From assembly GCF_014641715.1 (NCBI RefSeq), contig NZ_BMIG01000019.1:1-64000 (forward strand): DNA of 64,000 nt. Direction: 5' to 3'. Position 1 is the first letter of the stretch; each line of letters starts with the position of its first letter. Both the position numbers and the translations under genes were made by a program. Of the stretch, positions 56,523 through 63,708 are shown piece after piece. Source of the DNA: Polaromonas eurypsychrophila (lineage in GTDB: Bacteria > Pseudomonadota > Gammaproteobacteria > Burkholderiales > Burkholderiaceae_C). The notes beneath the pieces are model-generated. The model was not told the DNA's origin, made no database searches, and worked only from the letters and a program-made list of their open reading frames with translations.

Positions 56523-56845
56523 TGTCATCCTGGACCAAGCCTGTCCCGGACCTGATCCGGGAATCCGGGATCCATGCGACATGAACCAGCGGCGCGGGTG
56601 GGCGGGCATGGATTGCGGGTCAGACCCGCAATGACAGAGCAGGTCATCCCCGCCTCCTGGCCGTCACACTTCCCCCTGACTGTCATCCCGGACCAGATCC
56701 GGGATCCATGCAACATGAATCAGCGGCGCGGATGGGCGGGCATGGATTGCGGGTCAGGCCCGCAATGACAAGGCTGGTCATCCCAGCCCAGCCTGTCATC
56801 CCGGACTTTCCCCGTGTCATCCCGGACACCGATCCGGGATCCATG
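56523..56845. repeat. Tandem block of REP-like composite elements
   Basis: Two copies (56523-56635 and 56681-56770) of a composite unit: a GTCATCCCGGAC...GATCCGGGATCCATG palindrome, a conserved linker containing CATGAA-CAGCGGCGCGG, then a GGATTGCGGGTCAG-CCCGCAATGACA palindrome. A third, partial module follows (56815-56845). The linker is conserved between the copies, so the composite moved or duplicated as a unit. 56477-56946 (470 bases) holds no gene. Confidence 0.85.
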
Positions 56846-56946
56846 CCCCCGACCCCGCCTTTGCTCGACCCCGCCCCAAGCCCCGAATCCATCCCTGTGG
56901 CAGACTGCATTCCACCCAAACACACCCACCCAACAAACAAACCCCC

Positions 56947-57582
56947 ATGACCATCCAGCTCTACGCCTTCGACACCCCCAACGGCCGCAAGATCAGCGTC
57001 GCGCTTGAAGAAATGGGCCTGCCTTACGAAGTGCATGTCGTCGACATCACCAAGGGCGAGCAGACCGCACCCGACTTCCTGAAGATCAGCCCCAACAACA
57101 AGATCCCCGCCATCATCGATACCAACGGCCCGGGGGGTGAGGCCATCAGCGTCTTCGAGTCCGGCGCCATCCTGATCTACCTGGCCGAAAAGACCGGCAC
57201 CTTTCTGCCCAGAGACCCGCGCGCTCGCGTCGCGGTCATGGAGTGGCTGATGTTCCAGATGGGCGGCTTCGGCCCCATGCCCGGCCAGGTGCACCACTTC
57301 ATTGCTTTGACAAACGAAGCCGACCGCCGCTACGGCCTGGAGCGCTTCATGGCCGAAACCCAACGCCTCTACGGCGTGATGGACCGCCGCCTGGCCGACC
57401 ATGCCTTCTTCGCCGGCGAAGAAATTTCAATAGCCGACTTCGCCATCGTCGGCTGGGTCTGGCGGCATGAGCGGCACAAGATCGATCTGGCGGATTTTCC
57501 GAATGTGGCGCGGTGGTATGCGGCGATGATGGCGCGGCCGGCCGTGACGCGTGGGTTCGCAGTGGCACTGAAGCGCATCTGA
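56947..57582 (+). CDS. Glutathione S-transferase family protein (YfcG/YghU-like)
   Basis: 211-aa cytosolic GST. Thioredoxin-like N-terminal domain with LYAFDTPNGRKISVALEEMGLPYEVH and the SPNNKIPAI and ESGAILIYLAEK glutathione-site motifs (residues about 50-85), then an all-helical C-terminal domain ending with the FPNVARWYAAMMARPAV stretch. The TPN(G)RK start is typical of the Nu-class disulfide-bond oxidoreductases. Substrate unknown. It lies directly upstream of the vapBC module. Confidence 0.92.
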   Translation: MTIQLYAFDTPNGRKISVALEEMGLPYEVHVVDITKGEQTAPDFLKISPNNKIPAIIDTNGPGGEAISVFESGAILIYLAEKTGTFLPRDPRARVAVMEWLMFQMGGFGPMPGQVHHFIALTNEADRRYGLERFMAETQRLYGVMDRRLADHAFFAGEEISIADFAIVGWVWRHERHKIDLADFPNVARWYAAMMARPAVTRGFAVALKRI

Positions 57583-57591
57583 CCTTTGGGC

Positions 57592-57632
57592 TTGACAGTC
57601 AAGCTGTCGGTATGTACCGTGGTAGATACCAC
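57592..57632 (+). promoter_or_regulatory. vapBC promoter with stacked palindromes
   Basis: A consensus -35 TTGACA (57592-57597) is followed by CGGTA-TG-TACCG (57608-57619) and, sharing one base, GTGGTA-GA-TACCAC (57619-57632), both perfect inverted repeats carrying the same GGTA/TACC core. AGGAGG (57636-57641) follows before the vapB ATG. The pattern fits cooperative autorepression by a VapBC complex. Confidence 0.75.
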
Positions 57633-57649
57633 TTCAGGAGGCACGCACC

Positions 57650-57901
57650 ATGCACCAAACCGCCAAGATATTTACCACCGGCCGCAGCCAAGCCGTCCGC
57701 CTGCCGCTGGAGTTCCGTTTCGACGTTTCTGAAGTCTTTATCCGCCACGACCCTGTCACCGGCGACGTGGTGCTGTCACGTAAACCGACTGACTGGCAAG
57801 GCCTGCTCGACGCGGTTGCGCAGAACAAGGACGATGACCTGCTGATCGAACGCCGTCAGACCCGCACGCGACGTGATCCCTTTGAGGGCGTGGAGGAATG
57901 A
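57650..57901 (+). CDS. vapB: VapB-type antitoxin
   Basis: 83-aa antitoxin with an N-terminal AbrB/SpoVT-like swapped-hairpin DNA-binding domain ([21 protein letters not shown], residues about 5-25) and a charged, disordered C-terminal tail that should clamp the toxin. It binds and inhibits VapC and represses the operon. Preceded by AGGAGG and symmetric operator sequences. Its stop overlaps the vapC start by 4 bases (ATGA). Confidence 0.92.
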   Translation: MHQTAKIFTTGRSQAVRLPLEFRFDVSEVFIRHDPVTGDVVLSRKPTDWQGLLDAVAQNKDDDLLIERRQTRTRRDPFEGVEE

Positions 57902-58311
57902 GCCAGCGCTACATGCTGGATACCAATGTGGTCAGCCACATCATGCAGGGGCGGGACGCGGCGCTGCTGGCGCGCCTCACGGCTTTGCCTGTGGGGCAGG
58001 TAGTGATGTCCAGCATCACCCTGGCAGAGCTGGAGTACGGCCTGCACCGCAAAGGGCAGCCGCCGCGATTGAGAGACGCCATGACCCAGGTGCTGCTGCG
58101 CATGGATGTTCTGCCGTGGGATGAAGCCGCCGCCACTTGCTACGGTGCCATGTGCGCCACCCTTGAAATCCAGGGCATCAACCTGAGCGACTTCGACATG
58201 ACGATCGCCGCCCACGCCGTCGCGGTGGACGCAACCCTGGTCAGCCGTGACAAGGCATTTGCCCAAGTGCCTGCGGGGTCGACGTATCGCTTGAAGCTGG
58301 AGGTTTGGTAG
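57898..58311 (+). CDS. vapC: VapC-type PIN-domain ribonuclease toxin
   Basis: 137-aa PIN-domain RNase. Acidic metal-binding residues are visible: first aspartate in [12 protein letters not shown] near residue 7, glutamate in [11 protein letters not shown] near residue 44, and C-terminal aspartates in [13 protein letters not shown] near residue 100 and TLVSRDKAF near residue 116. Family members cleave initiator tRNA or rRNA to halt translation. Translationally coupled to vapB. Intact, so the module is probably functional. Confidence 0.93.
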   Translation: MSQRYMLDTNVVSHIMQGRDAALLARLTALPVGQVVMSSITLAELEYGLHRKGQPPRLRDAMTQVLLRMDVLPWDEAAATCYGAMCATLEIQGINLSDFDMTIAAHAVAVDATLVSRDKAFAQVPAGSTYRLKLEVW

Positions 58312-58447
58312 CTCGTGCGACAGATCGAATGAGGGGTGCCTCACAGTAGAGGCTCGCCTAGAATGCCCGCAGAGGGGAAATCGTAAAAGCCGGCGTCTCC
58401 CTCGTCGCACTTCAAAACAACGCGTCGCGCAGAGGAAGCTCTTAACC

Positions 58448-58816
58448 GTGCCTTTAAGCTGGAACGAAATCAAATCCCGCGCGCTGACCTTCAGCCGCAC
58501 TTGGGCCGACGCCGCCAACGAAGACAGTCAGGGCAAACCGTTCTGGATTGATTTTTTCGAGATTTTCGGCATCACCGACAAACGTGTGGCCACCTTTGAG
58601 CACGCCGTCAGAAAGCTGTTGGGTGACAAGGCGAAGGTCGATGGATTTGTGGACTTGTTCTGGCCCGGCATGCTGCTGGTTGAGCAGAAGTCGCGCGGCA
58701 AAAACCTGGACGCAGCGCTTACGCAGGCGCTGTCTTATTTTTCGGGCATTGCCGAGCGTGATCTGCCCCAAATCATAATTGAATCGCCCCGTATTTTGAG
58801 GGGCTCAAATCTCTGA
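58448..58816 (+). pseudogene. Truncated MmeI-like (type IIG/IIL) restriction-modification protein
   Basis: Only the N-terminal domain of an MmeI-like DNA methyltransferase/endonuclease remains: MPLSWNEIKSRALTFSRTWADA, then FWIDFFEIFGI and FVDLFWPGMLLVEQKSRGKNLDAALTQALSYF, which carries the nuclease-like glutamate-x-lysine (VEQKSRG). Intact family members are about 900 aa. The frame runs into the IS3-family element at 58780 and its last 13 residues are IS sequence. The expected methylase part is not found on the far side of the IS. GTG start with an AGAGGAAG ribosome site. Confidence 0.85.
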
Positions 58817-58828
58817 GAGGATTGAGCC

Positions 58829-59152
58829 ATGAAGAAGTCAAACAAGTTTTCACCCGAGGTTCGGGAACGCGCAGTGCGCATGGTGCAGGAGCACCGAGGC
58901 GAGTATCCCTCGCTGTGGGCGGCCATTGAATCCATCGCACCCAAGATTGGCTGCGTGCCGCAGACGCTCAATGAATGGGTCAAGCGCGTAGAGGTCGATG
59001 CCGGCATGCGCGACGGCGTTACTACCGCAGAGGCGCAGCGTGTGAAGGAGCTGGAGCGCGAGGTCAAGGAACTGCGCCGGGCCAACGAGATTCTTAAGCT
59101 GGCGAGTGCTTTTTTTGCATCGGCGGAGCTCGACCGCCGACTCAAGTCCTGA
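58829..59152 (+). CDS. IS3-family transposase OrfA
   Basis: 107-aa DNA-binding subunit: helix-turn-helix region [20 protein letters not shown] and [13 protein letters not shown] (residues about 8-60), then a leucine-zipper-like coiled coil ([21 protein letters not shown], about residues 72-92). It ends at the TGA at 59150. A run of seven T at 59110-59116 is the likely -1 frameshift site giving the OrfAB transposase. Confidence 0.92.
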   Translation: MKKSNKFSPEVRERAVRMVQEHRGEYPSLWAAIESIAPKIGCVPQTLNEWVKRVEVDAGMRDGVTTAEAQRVKELEREVKELRRANEILKLASAFFASAELDRRLKS

Positions 59153-60081
59153 GAGACTTCATCGACCAGCATCGCCACACCTACGGGGTCGAGCCGATCT
59201 GCAAAGTTCTGCAGATTGCCCCGTCAGGCTATCGCCGTCATGCGGCCCAGCGGCGTGACCCTGATTTGCGCTGCGCACGCGCCAAGACGGACGACACCCT
59301 CAAGCCGGAGATCCAGAGGGTCTGGCAGGCCAATATGCGGGTCTATGGTGCCGACAAGGTCTGCAAACAGATGAGGCGCGAAGGTATGGCGGTAGCACGC
59401 TGCACGGTCGAGCGGTTGATGCGAAGCTTGGGCTTGCGTGGTGTGCGCCGTGGCAAGGTAGTGCGCACGACCATAGGGGATATGACCGCTGCCCGCCCAC
59501 TGGATCGGGTCAATCGACAGTTCAAGGCCGATCGGCCCAATCAGCTATGGGTGTCGGACTTCACGTATGTCTCGACCTGGCAGGGCTGGCAATACGTGGC
59601 CTTTGTGATTGACGTCTACGCTCGCCGAATTGTGGGCTGGCGCCAGAGCAGTTCCATGCGAACAGACTTCGTGCTGGATGCACTGGAGCAAGCCTTGTGT
59701 GACCGCCAACCCGGACGTTGCGATGCCTTGATTCACCACAGCGACAGGGGTTCGCAATATGTATCCATTCGGTACAGCGAACGTCTGGCCGAAGCAGGCA
59801 TTGAGCCCTCTGTGGGCAGCAAAGGCGACAGTTATGACAACGCTTTGGCTGAAACCATCAACGGCCTGTACAAGACCGAATTAATTCACCGCCGGGCGCC
59901 TTGGAAGACCAAGGAGTCACTGGAACTTGCTACGCTTGAATGGGTGTCCTGGTTTAACCACCACCGACTGCTGGAGCCCATCGGATACATTCCCCCTGCC
60001 GAAGCTGAAGAAAATTACTATCGACAATTAGCCAGTCAGGCCGTCATGTCGGTCTTACTTAACCCAACGGGCCTCCACTAA
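59116..60081 (+). CDS. IS3-family transposase OrfB (by -1 frameshift)
   Basis: Catalytic DDE integrase-type subunit in the -1 frame relative to orfA. Family sequence begins at [20 protein letters not shown] (around 59152), upstream of the first in-frame ATG at 59266, so expression as an OrfAB fusion through the T7 slip at 59110-59116 is likely. DDE residues: [26 protein letters not shown] and [17 protein letters not shown]. No internal stop, so the element may still be active. Confidence 0.9.
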   Translation, partial: CIGGARPPTQVLRDFIDQHRHTYGVEPICKVLQIAPSGYRRHAAQRRDPDLRCARAKTDDTLKPEIQRVWQANMRVYGADKVCKQMRREGMAVARCTVERLMRSLGLRGVRRGKVVRTTIGDMTAARPLDRVNRQFKADRPNQLWVSDFTYVSTWQGWQYVAFVIDVYARRIVGWRQSSSMRTDFVLDALEQALCDRQPGRCDALIHHSDRGSQYVSIRYSERLAEAGIEPSVGSKGDSYDNALAETINGLYKTELIHRRAPWKTKESLELATLEWVSWFNHHRLLEPIGYIPPAEAEENYYRQLASQAVMSVLLNPTGLH

Positions 60082-60096
60082 ACCCGGGGCGATTCA

Positions 60097-60736
60097 CCGT
60101 ACTCTTGGGGTCAGCCTGAAGTCGGCATGGTTTATGTCTCACCGTGTCCGCGAAGCGATGCGTGATAACGGCCTGCAAGTGTTCGGTTCCGGTGGTGGTG
60201 TTATGGAAGTGGATGAAACATTTATCGGCCATGACAAGACCGTCAAGCCCAAGGGCGAACGCAAGGGCCGGGGATACGCTCACAAGAATAAGGTTCTCTC
60301 GCTGGTGGATCGCGACACGGGGCGTTCACGCTCAATCGTGATTGACGACATGAAGGGCACCACGATCATTCCGATCTTGGAGGCCAACATTGCCCGCGAG
60401 GCGCGTGTTATGACCGATGAGGCCCCTCACTACGGCGTAGTGGGTCGTCTGTTCAATGGCGGCCACGGGTAAACGCATCACAGCAAGGGCGAGTACGTGT
60501 CCAAGATTGATAAGACCATCCACACCAACACCATTGAAGGCTTCTTCTCGGTGTTCAAGCGTGGCATGAAGGGTGTGTACCAGCATTGCGGTCACAACCA
60601 TCTGAACCGCTATCTTGCTGAATTTGACTTCAGGTATTCCAATTGCGCTGCATTGGGCATTACGGACACAATGCGCGCCGAGTCGCTGCTCTTGGGGGTT
60701 AAGGGCAAGCGGCTCATGTATCAAATGGCTCATTGA
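60097..60736 (+). pseudogene. IS1595-family (ISXO2-like) transposase remnant
   Basis: The frame opens directly at the IS3 right end with RTLGVSLKSAWFMSHRVREAM, an internal part of ISXO2-like transposases, so the N-terminus is missing. The catalytic stretch GGVMEVDETFIGHDK and VMTDEAPHYGVVG follow, then an in-frame TAA at 60470-60472 where family members read through to HSKGEYV. After it the same frame continues with HTNTIEGFFSVFKRGMKGVYQHC to the TGA at 60736. Truncated and interrupted: inactive. Confidence 0.88.
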
Positions 60737-60960
60737 TGAAAACAAACACCGAAAAAGAAAGCGGTGATGTGCCGCCCGATGATTCAAAACAATCCGCAGC
60801 CTTCCTCAGGACGGCTGCGGAATTGGTTGGTGATGGTGTTGATGGCTCCGAATTTATGCGAGCCATGGGTTTTGTGCAGGGCGCAACAGGCACCTTGACA
60901 CCGAAGAAAGACGCTGGCACCATGAAGGTGAGCAGCAAGAAAAGTGGCAGTGACCGATAG
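60736..60960 (+). CDS. Small protein downstream of ISXO2-like transposase (possible passenger)
   Basis: 74-aa hydrophilic protein starting at an ATG that shares one base with the transposase TGA (TGATG). Composition is acidic and then basic (ends KVSSKKSGSDR), with a central hydrophobic part AAFLRTAAELVGDGVDG. No known domain recognised. Coupling to the transposase frame suggests a passenger gene of the IS1595-type element. 60961-61077 holds no gene. Confidence 0.5.
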   Translation: MKTNTEKESGDVPPDDSKQSAAFLRTAAELVGDGVDGSEFMRAMGFVQGATGTLTPKKDAGTMKVSSKKSGSDR

Positions 60961-61077
60961 CTCATGATGCGTACGGTTTTCCAGGGGCTCAGCCTGGGGA
61001 ATGTCAGTTTTACGTCACCTTATGAGGGCTATACCGACAATTGCGCGCTGCTCCCCGCGCATCCTCTACAAACCTTT

Positions 61078-61107
61078 AACAGCGAGTCGCCAAAAGCACT
61101 CGCTGTT
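61078..61107. terminator. AACAGCGAGT hairpin
   Basis: AACAGCGAGT (61078-61087) pairs exactly with ACTCGCTGTT (61098-61107) around a 10-nt loop, followed by TTC ATTT on the plus strand. It lies immediately past the stop of the minus-strand hypothetical gene and could serve that gene or the plus-strand transcript from the IS remnant. Confidence 0.65.
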
Positions 61108-61108
61108 T

Positions 61109-61630
61109 TCATTTAATGCGTCCCGCTGCTGCCTTGGCTTTTTCTAATGCCTCATCGATCAATGGACCGGGCACCCAAACGGACTCTTTACCCTGATGGA
61201 CGCGCTGCCACTCAAAGACGTTTTCAGGGTTGGCGTAGCCCAGATCAGCAAGTACCCGCTTCACGGGTCTTACCTTCGCACCAAAGCCACGCGGATGGTC
61301 TGCGCCAACAATGCCCATCAGATCTTTAGATTCGACGCCATCGCTTCCCGCTTCATAAATCCTTGAAAGGAAGGCGGCGGCTAGGCTGGCTTCATTTACA
61401 TAGGCACGAGGCTTGCGGAATTCAGCAAAAATATCAGGCGCTTCATTGGTGGTGATGATGGGTGCGATTAGTTGCGCTCGAGCTGGAACAGGCCGAGTGA
61501 GATTGACTGACGCCGCCACCGGCCCCGGTTTGGCTACAGCCTGCGGCGCAATTTCCTTGGCCAAAGCTAGCGCCTCCTTGAGGGTGTCAGCCTCAATTTG
61601 CACGCCGTTCACGTTGATCTTGTATGCCAT
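61109..61630 (-). CDS. Hypothetical protein, 173 aa
   Basis: Not recognised. The N-terminus (YKINVNGVQIEADTLKEALALAKEI) looks like a short beta hairpin plus helix; a Pro/Ala-rich linker follows (residues about 35-60); the C-terminal part (NEASLAAAFLSRIYEAGSDGVESKDLMGIVG to VWVPGPLIDEALEKAKA) is helix-rich with alternating hydrophobics that could be a winged-helix-like domain. Codon use and GC content resemble neighbouring genes less closely (more A/T), which together with the IS scar beside it hints at an acquired segment. Confidence 0.7.
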   Translation of the reverse strand: MAYKINVNGVQIEADTLKEALALAKEIAPQAVAKPGPVAASVNLTRPVPARAQLIAPIITTNEAPDIFAEFRKPRAYVNEASLAAAFLSRIYEAGSDGVESKDLMGIVGADHPRGFGAKVRPVKRVLADLGYANPENVFEWQRVHQGKESVWVPGPLIDEALEKAKAAAGRIK

Positions 61631-61740
61631 GCCTCTATTCTGAGGGGGCCGTCATGGTTCCGTCAACCAAAACCGCTTGGTTTGGTTTGATTCAATCAAA
61701 CTGTTACACTTTAATTGGGGGTACGCGAAGTACAACATCA

Positions 61741-61807
61741 CCTTTCTTTTGCTTACTTTTCTTTGGCGAGACAAAGAAAAGTGAGTTGCTGCCGGGCAAC
61801 CCCCGGC
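61741..61807. repeat. 67-bp dispersed repeat, copy 2
   Basis: Same orientation as 369-435 with one mismatch. Flanks differ, which places the element boundaries close to the first CCTTTC and the last CCCGGC. The interval 61631-61972 (342 bases) contains this repeat, a REP-like palindrome and the terminator of the RNA-binding protein gene, and no gene. Confidence 0.85.
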
Positions 61808-61850
61808 CAACAGCAGCAGGCTAACCACACGGCATGAACCACCAACAAGG

Positions 61851-61874
61851 ATCCCGGATCAAGTCCGAGATGAC
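61851..61874. repeat. REP-like palindrome, single copy
   Basis: ATCCCGGATCAAGTCCGAGATGAC, a single module of the family seen at 8926, 51639 and 56681, with one mismatch in the right arm. Confidence 0.75.
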
Positions 61875-61892
61875 CCATCCAGCGTCGCCAAC

Positions 61893-61929
61893 AAAAAAGG
61901 CTTCAAAACCGAAGTTCTGAAGCCTTTTT
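61893..61929 (-). terminator. Intrinsic terminator of the RRM protein gene
   Basis: GGCTTCA (61899-61905) pairs with TGAAGCC (61918-61924), extended by further A-T pairs inside with a CCGAAG-type loop. Runs of A (61893-61898) and T (61925-61929) on both sides make it work in either direction; on the minus strand it ends the RNA-binding protein transcript. A second hairpin, GTCTCAGC/GCTGAGAC (61936-61956), lies just before it. Confidence 0.85.
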
Positions 61930-61972
61930 GGCTTGGTCTCAGCGCAGGGCTGAGACGGCTGGGTTGCAGGGC

Positions 61973-62350
61973 TTAGTAGCCGCCGCGACCACCGCCGCCG
62001 CCGCCGTAACCGCCACCGCCGGAACGATCGCCGCCGCCGCCGCCACCGTAGCCGCCGCCACCACCGCCGCCGCCGAAGCCGCCGCTACGTGGAGGACGAG
62101 CCTCCATCGGACGCGCTTCGTTCACAGTGATGCTGCGACCGCCGAGGGACTGGCCGTTCATGCCGGCAATTGCGGCTTGAGCTTCGGCATCGTTGCCCAT
62201 TTCGACAAAGCCGAAACCTTTGGAGCGACCGGTGTCACGTTCCATCATGACTTTGGCGCTGGTGACAGAGCCGTACTGGCCGAAAGACTGTTGCAGATCT
62301 TCGTCACGGACGGTGTATGGCAGGTTGCCGACGTAAAGTTTATTGCCCAT
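61973..62350 (-). CDS. Glycine-rich RRM RNA-binding protein
   Basis: 125-aa protein with one RNA-recognition motif (residues 1 to about 80): RNP2 KLYVGNLPY near residue 4 and RNP1 SKGFGFVEM near residue 43, both with the aromatic residues that stack on RNA. The C-terminal tail (about residues 90-125) is almost only Gly with Tyr, Arg and Asp in GGGGYGG-type repeats. Cyanobacterial and betaproteobacterial relatives are often cold-induced and bind single-stranded RNA. GAGGA precedes the ATG. Confidence 0.94.
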   Translation of the reverse strand: MGNKLYVGNLPYTVRDEDLQQSFGQYGSVTSAKVMMERDTGRSKGFGFVEMGNDAEAQAAIAGMNGQSLGGRSITVNEARPMEARPPRSGGFGGGGGGGGYGGGGGGDRSGGGGYGGGGGGRGGY

Positions 62351-62931
62351 AGGGATTCCTCAAAAATACATAAAACAAAAGCGATGGAGTCCCGAAAGCA
62401 CAACAAACCTAAGAAGTACCGCCGTAGCGCGCGAAACTGACCGATCACTAACTTGTGCGGGTGTATTTACACCGACACCCCCCGATTATGCGTTAGGAAA
62501 CGCGCAAGCACTACATTACTTTTGCAGAAAGGGCAAGATAAACGCGGCCAGGTCGGCCCTGACGCTCTCCAAATCGCCGCCGGCTCGCTTCTTTGCTATG
62601 AATTGAATAGCTAACCACCCGCGTCAACAATGGGCCAAATTCCATGCCCCTGTGTCACCCGGACGAAAATTGCCTGACATGAGTTCATCGTCCTGGCCTC
62701 CGACATTTTTTTCCAGCAAACACACCGGGGCCGCCGCGCGGGCCTGATCCACCGCCAACAAGCTGCCCCCCCCCCCCTCCCTGAGAAGAAAACAGCCCTT
62801 GCGCGAGGAGCCGCCATCAGCCGCCCGGTTCCGTGCCCATGGCACACCGGACGGGCGTCCTACAGGGCGGTCGCGGTTGCAAATTGGTAACAATACGTTA
62901 CACTCGCTTTTATTAATTACTAGGTACTTTT
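62351..62931. other. 581-base divergent intergenic region
   Basis: No gene is seen between the divergent RRM and MHYT genes. It holds a GCTAT-type palindrome (62595-62611, GCTATGAATTGAATAGC), a run of twelve C (62766-62777), and the GTAAC palindrome of the MHYT promoter. The part nearest the RRM gene is A/T-rich and could be a long 5' leader, as is common for cold-induced RNA-binding protein genes (inference). Confidence 0.6.
62887..62901 (+). promoter_or_regulatory. GTAAC-N5-GTTAC palindrome upstream of MHYT gene
   Basis: GTAAC (62887-62891) and GTTAC (62897-62901) form a perfect inverted repeat, 31 bases before the MHYT start codon and thus over the likely promoter. Candidate repressor or activator site; no regulator gene is adjacent. 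Confidence 0.45.
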
Positions 62932-63708
62932 ATGAATCCTATCGTTCTAAGCAGCTACCAGCCCATGTATGTTGTTCTGTCCTTTATGTTGGCCGCAGCA
63001 GGATCCTTTGTGGCGCTCACAGCAGCCACCCGCATCAAGCAGGCCGACGGCAGTTTCAGCACGACCAACACCCTGGCCGCCGGCCTGGCGCTGGGCGGCA
63101 TCGGCGTCTGGGCCATGCATTTTGTCGGCATGCTGGCGCTCAAGCTGGATGTAGCAAGCAGTTACGCCATGGTGGAAACCGGCGTGTCACTGCTTGCAGC
63201 CATTGTGGCCGCCTCGCTGGCCCTGGGTTATGTCGCCCGCGCACCGGAGCGTCTGAGCCGGATGGTGGTGGCGGGCGCCCTGCTGGGCATGAGCGTGGTG
63301 GTGATGCATTACCTCGGCATGTACGGCATGAAAATCGGCGGCTATATCCAGTGGGACTACGCCATCGTCGCCGCGTCCATCGCGATTGCCGTGGTGGCCG
63401 CGACCGCCGCCCTGTGGCTGGCCTTCAACACAGCCTCGCTGCTCAAGCGTTTGGTCGCGGCACTGGTGATGGCGGTGGCGGTCTGCGCCATGCACTACAC
63501 CGGCATGGCCGCCGCAGAATTTGTCTGCACCACCGCCAAGCGCAGCGCCATCCCCCAGGGCTTCGGCTATGTAAGTTCGTTCAGTATTTCCTCAATGGTG
63601 ATCATCGCTACCCTGTCCATGATGTTCCTGATTGCGATGAGCCTGCTGTTCCAACCCGTAGTCGCAGCAAACGGACACAAACTGCAGGCCAAGCCTTCAC
63701 GCGGATAA
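62932..63708 (+). CDS. MHYT-domain integral membrane sensor protein
   Basis: 258-aa membrane protein with seven hydrophobic helices. Three MHYT-type motifs lie near the outer ends of helices: WAMHFVGMLAL near residue 60, VVMHYLGMYGMK near residue 124 and CAMHYTGMAAAEF near residue 184; these Met/His residues are proposed to bind copper and sense O2, CO or NO. Unlike many relatives, it has no GGDEF, EAL or kinase output domain, so it may signal through a partner. Start ATG 62932 is the only sensible one. Confidence 0.9.
   Translation: MNPIVLSSYQPMYVVLSFMLAAAGSFVALTAATRIKQADGSFSTTNTLAAGLALGGIGVWAMHFVGMLALKLDVASSYAMVETGVSLLAAIVAASLALGYVARAPERLSRMVVAGALLGMSVVVMHYLGMYGMKIGGYIQWDYAIVAASIAIAVVAATAALWLAFNTASLLKRLVAALVMAVAVCAMHYTGMAAAEFVCTTAKRSAIPQGFGYVSSFSISSMVIIATLSMMFLIAMSLLFQPVVAANGHKLQAKPSRG

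Larger units (their letters stand above)
58780..60096 (+). mobile_element. IS3-family insertion sequence, 1317 bp
   Basis: Terminal inverted repeats begin TGAATCGCCCCG at both ends (58780-58791 and, inverted, 60085-60096), followed by weaker similarity (TTT..G.GG). The element contains orfA and orfB in overlapping frames as in the IS3 family. The 3 bases outside the left end (AAT) do not match those outside the right end (CCG), so there is no target duplication: the two flanks are from different genes, which implies recombination or deletion after insertion. Confidence 0.9.

Noticed and set aside
56523-56845. Possible CRISPR array
   Set aside because: There are only two to three long composite copies, with conserved linkers and palindromic modules; no regular short repeats, unique spacers or cas genes.
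62766-62777. Run of twelve C as a phase-variation tract
   Set aside because: It is far from any start codon and not within a coding frame; it may also be a sequencing-length uncertainty.
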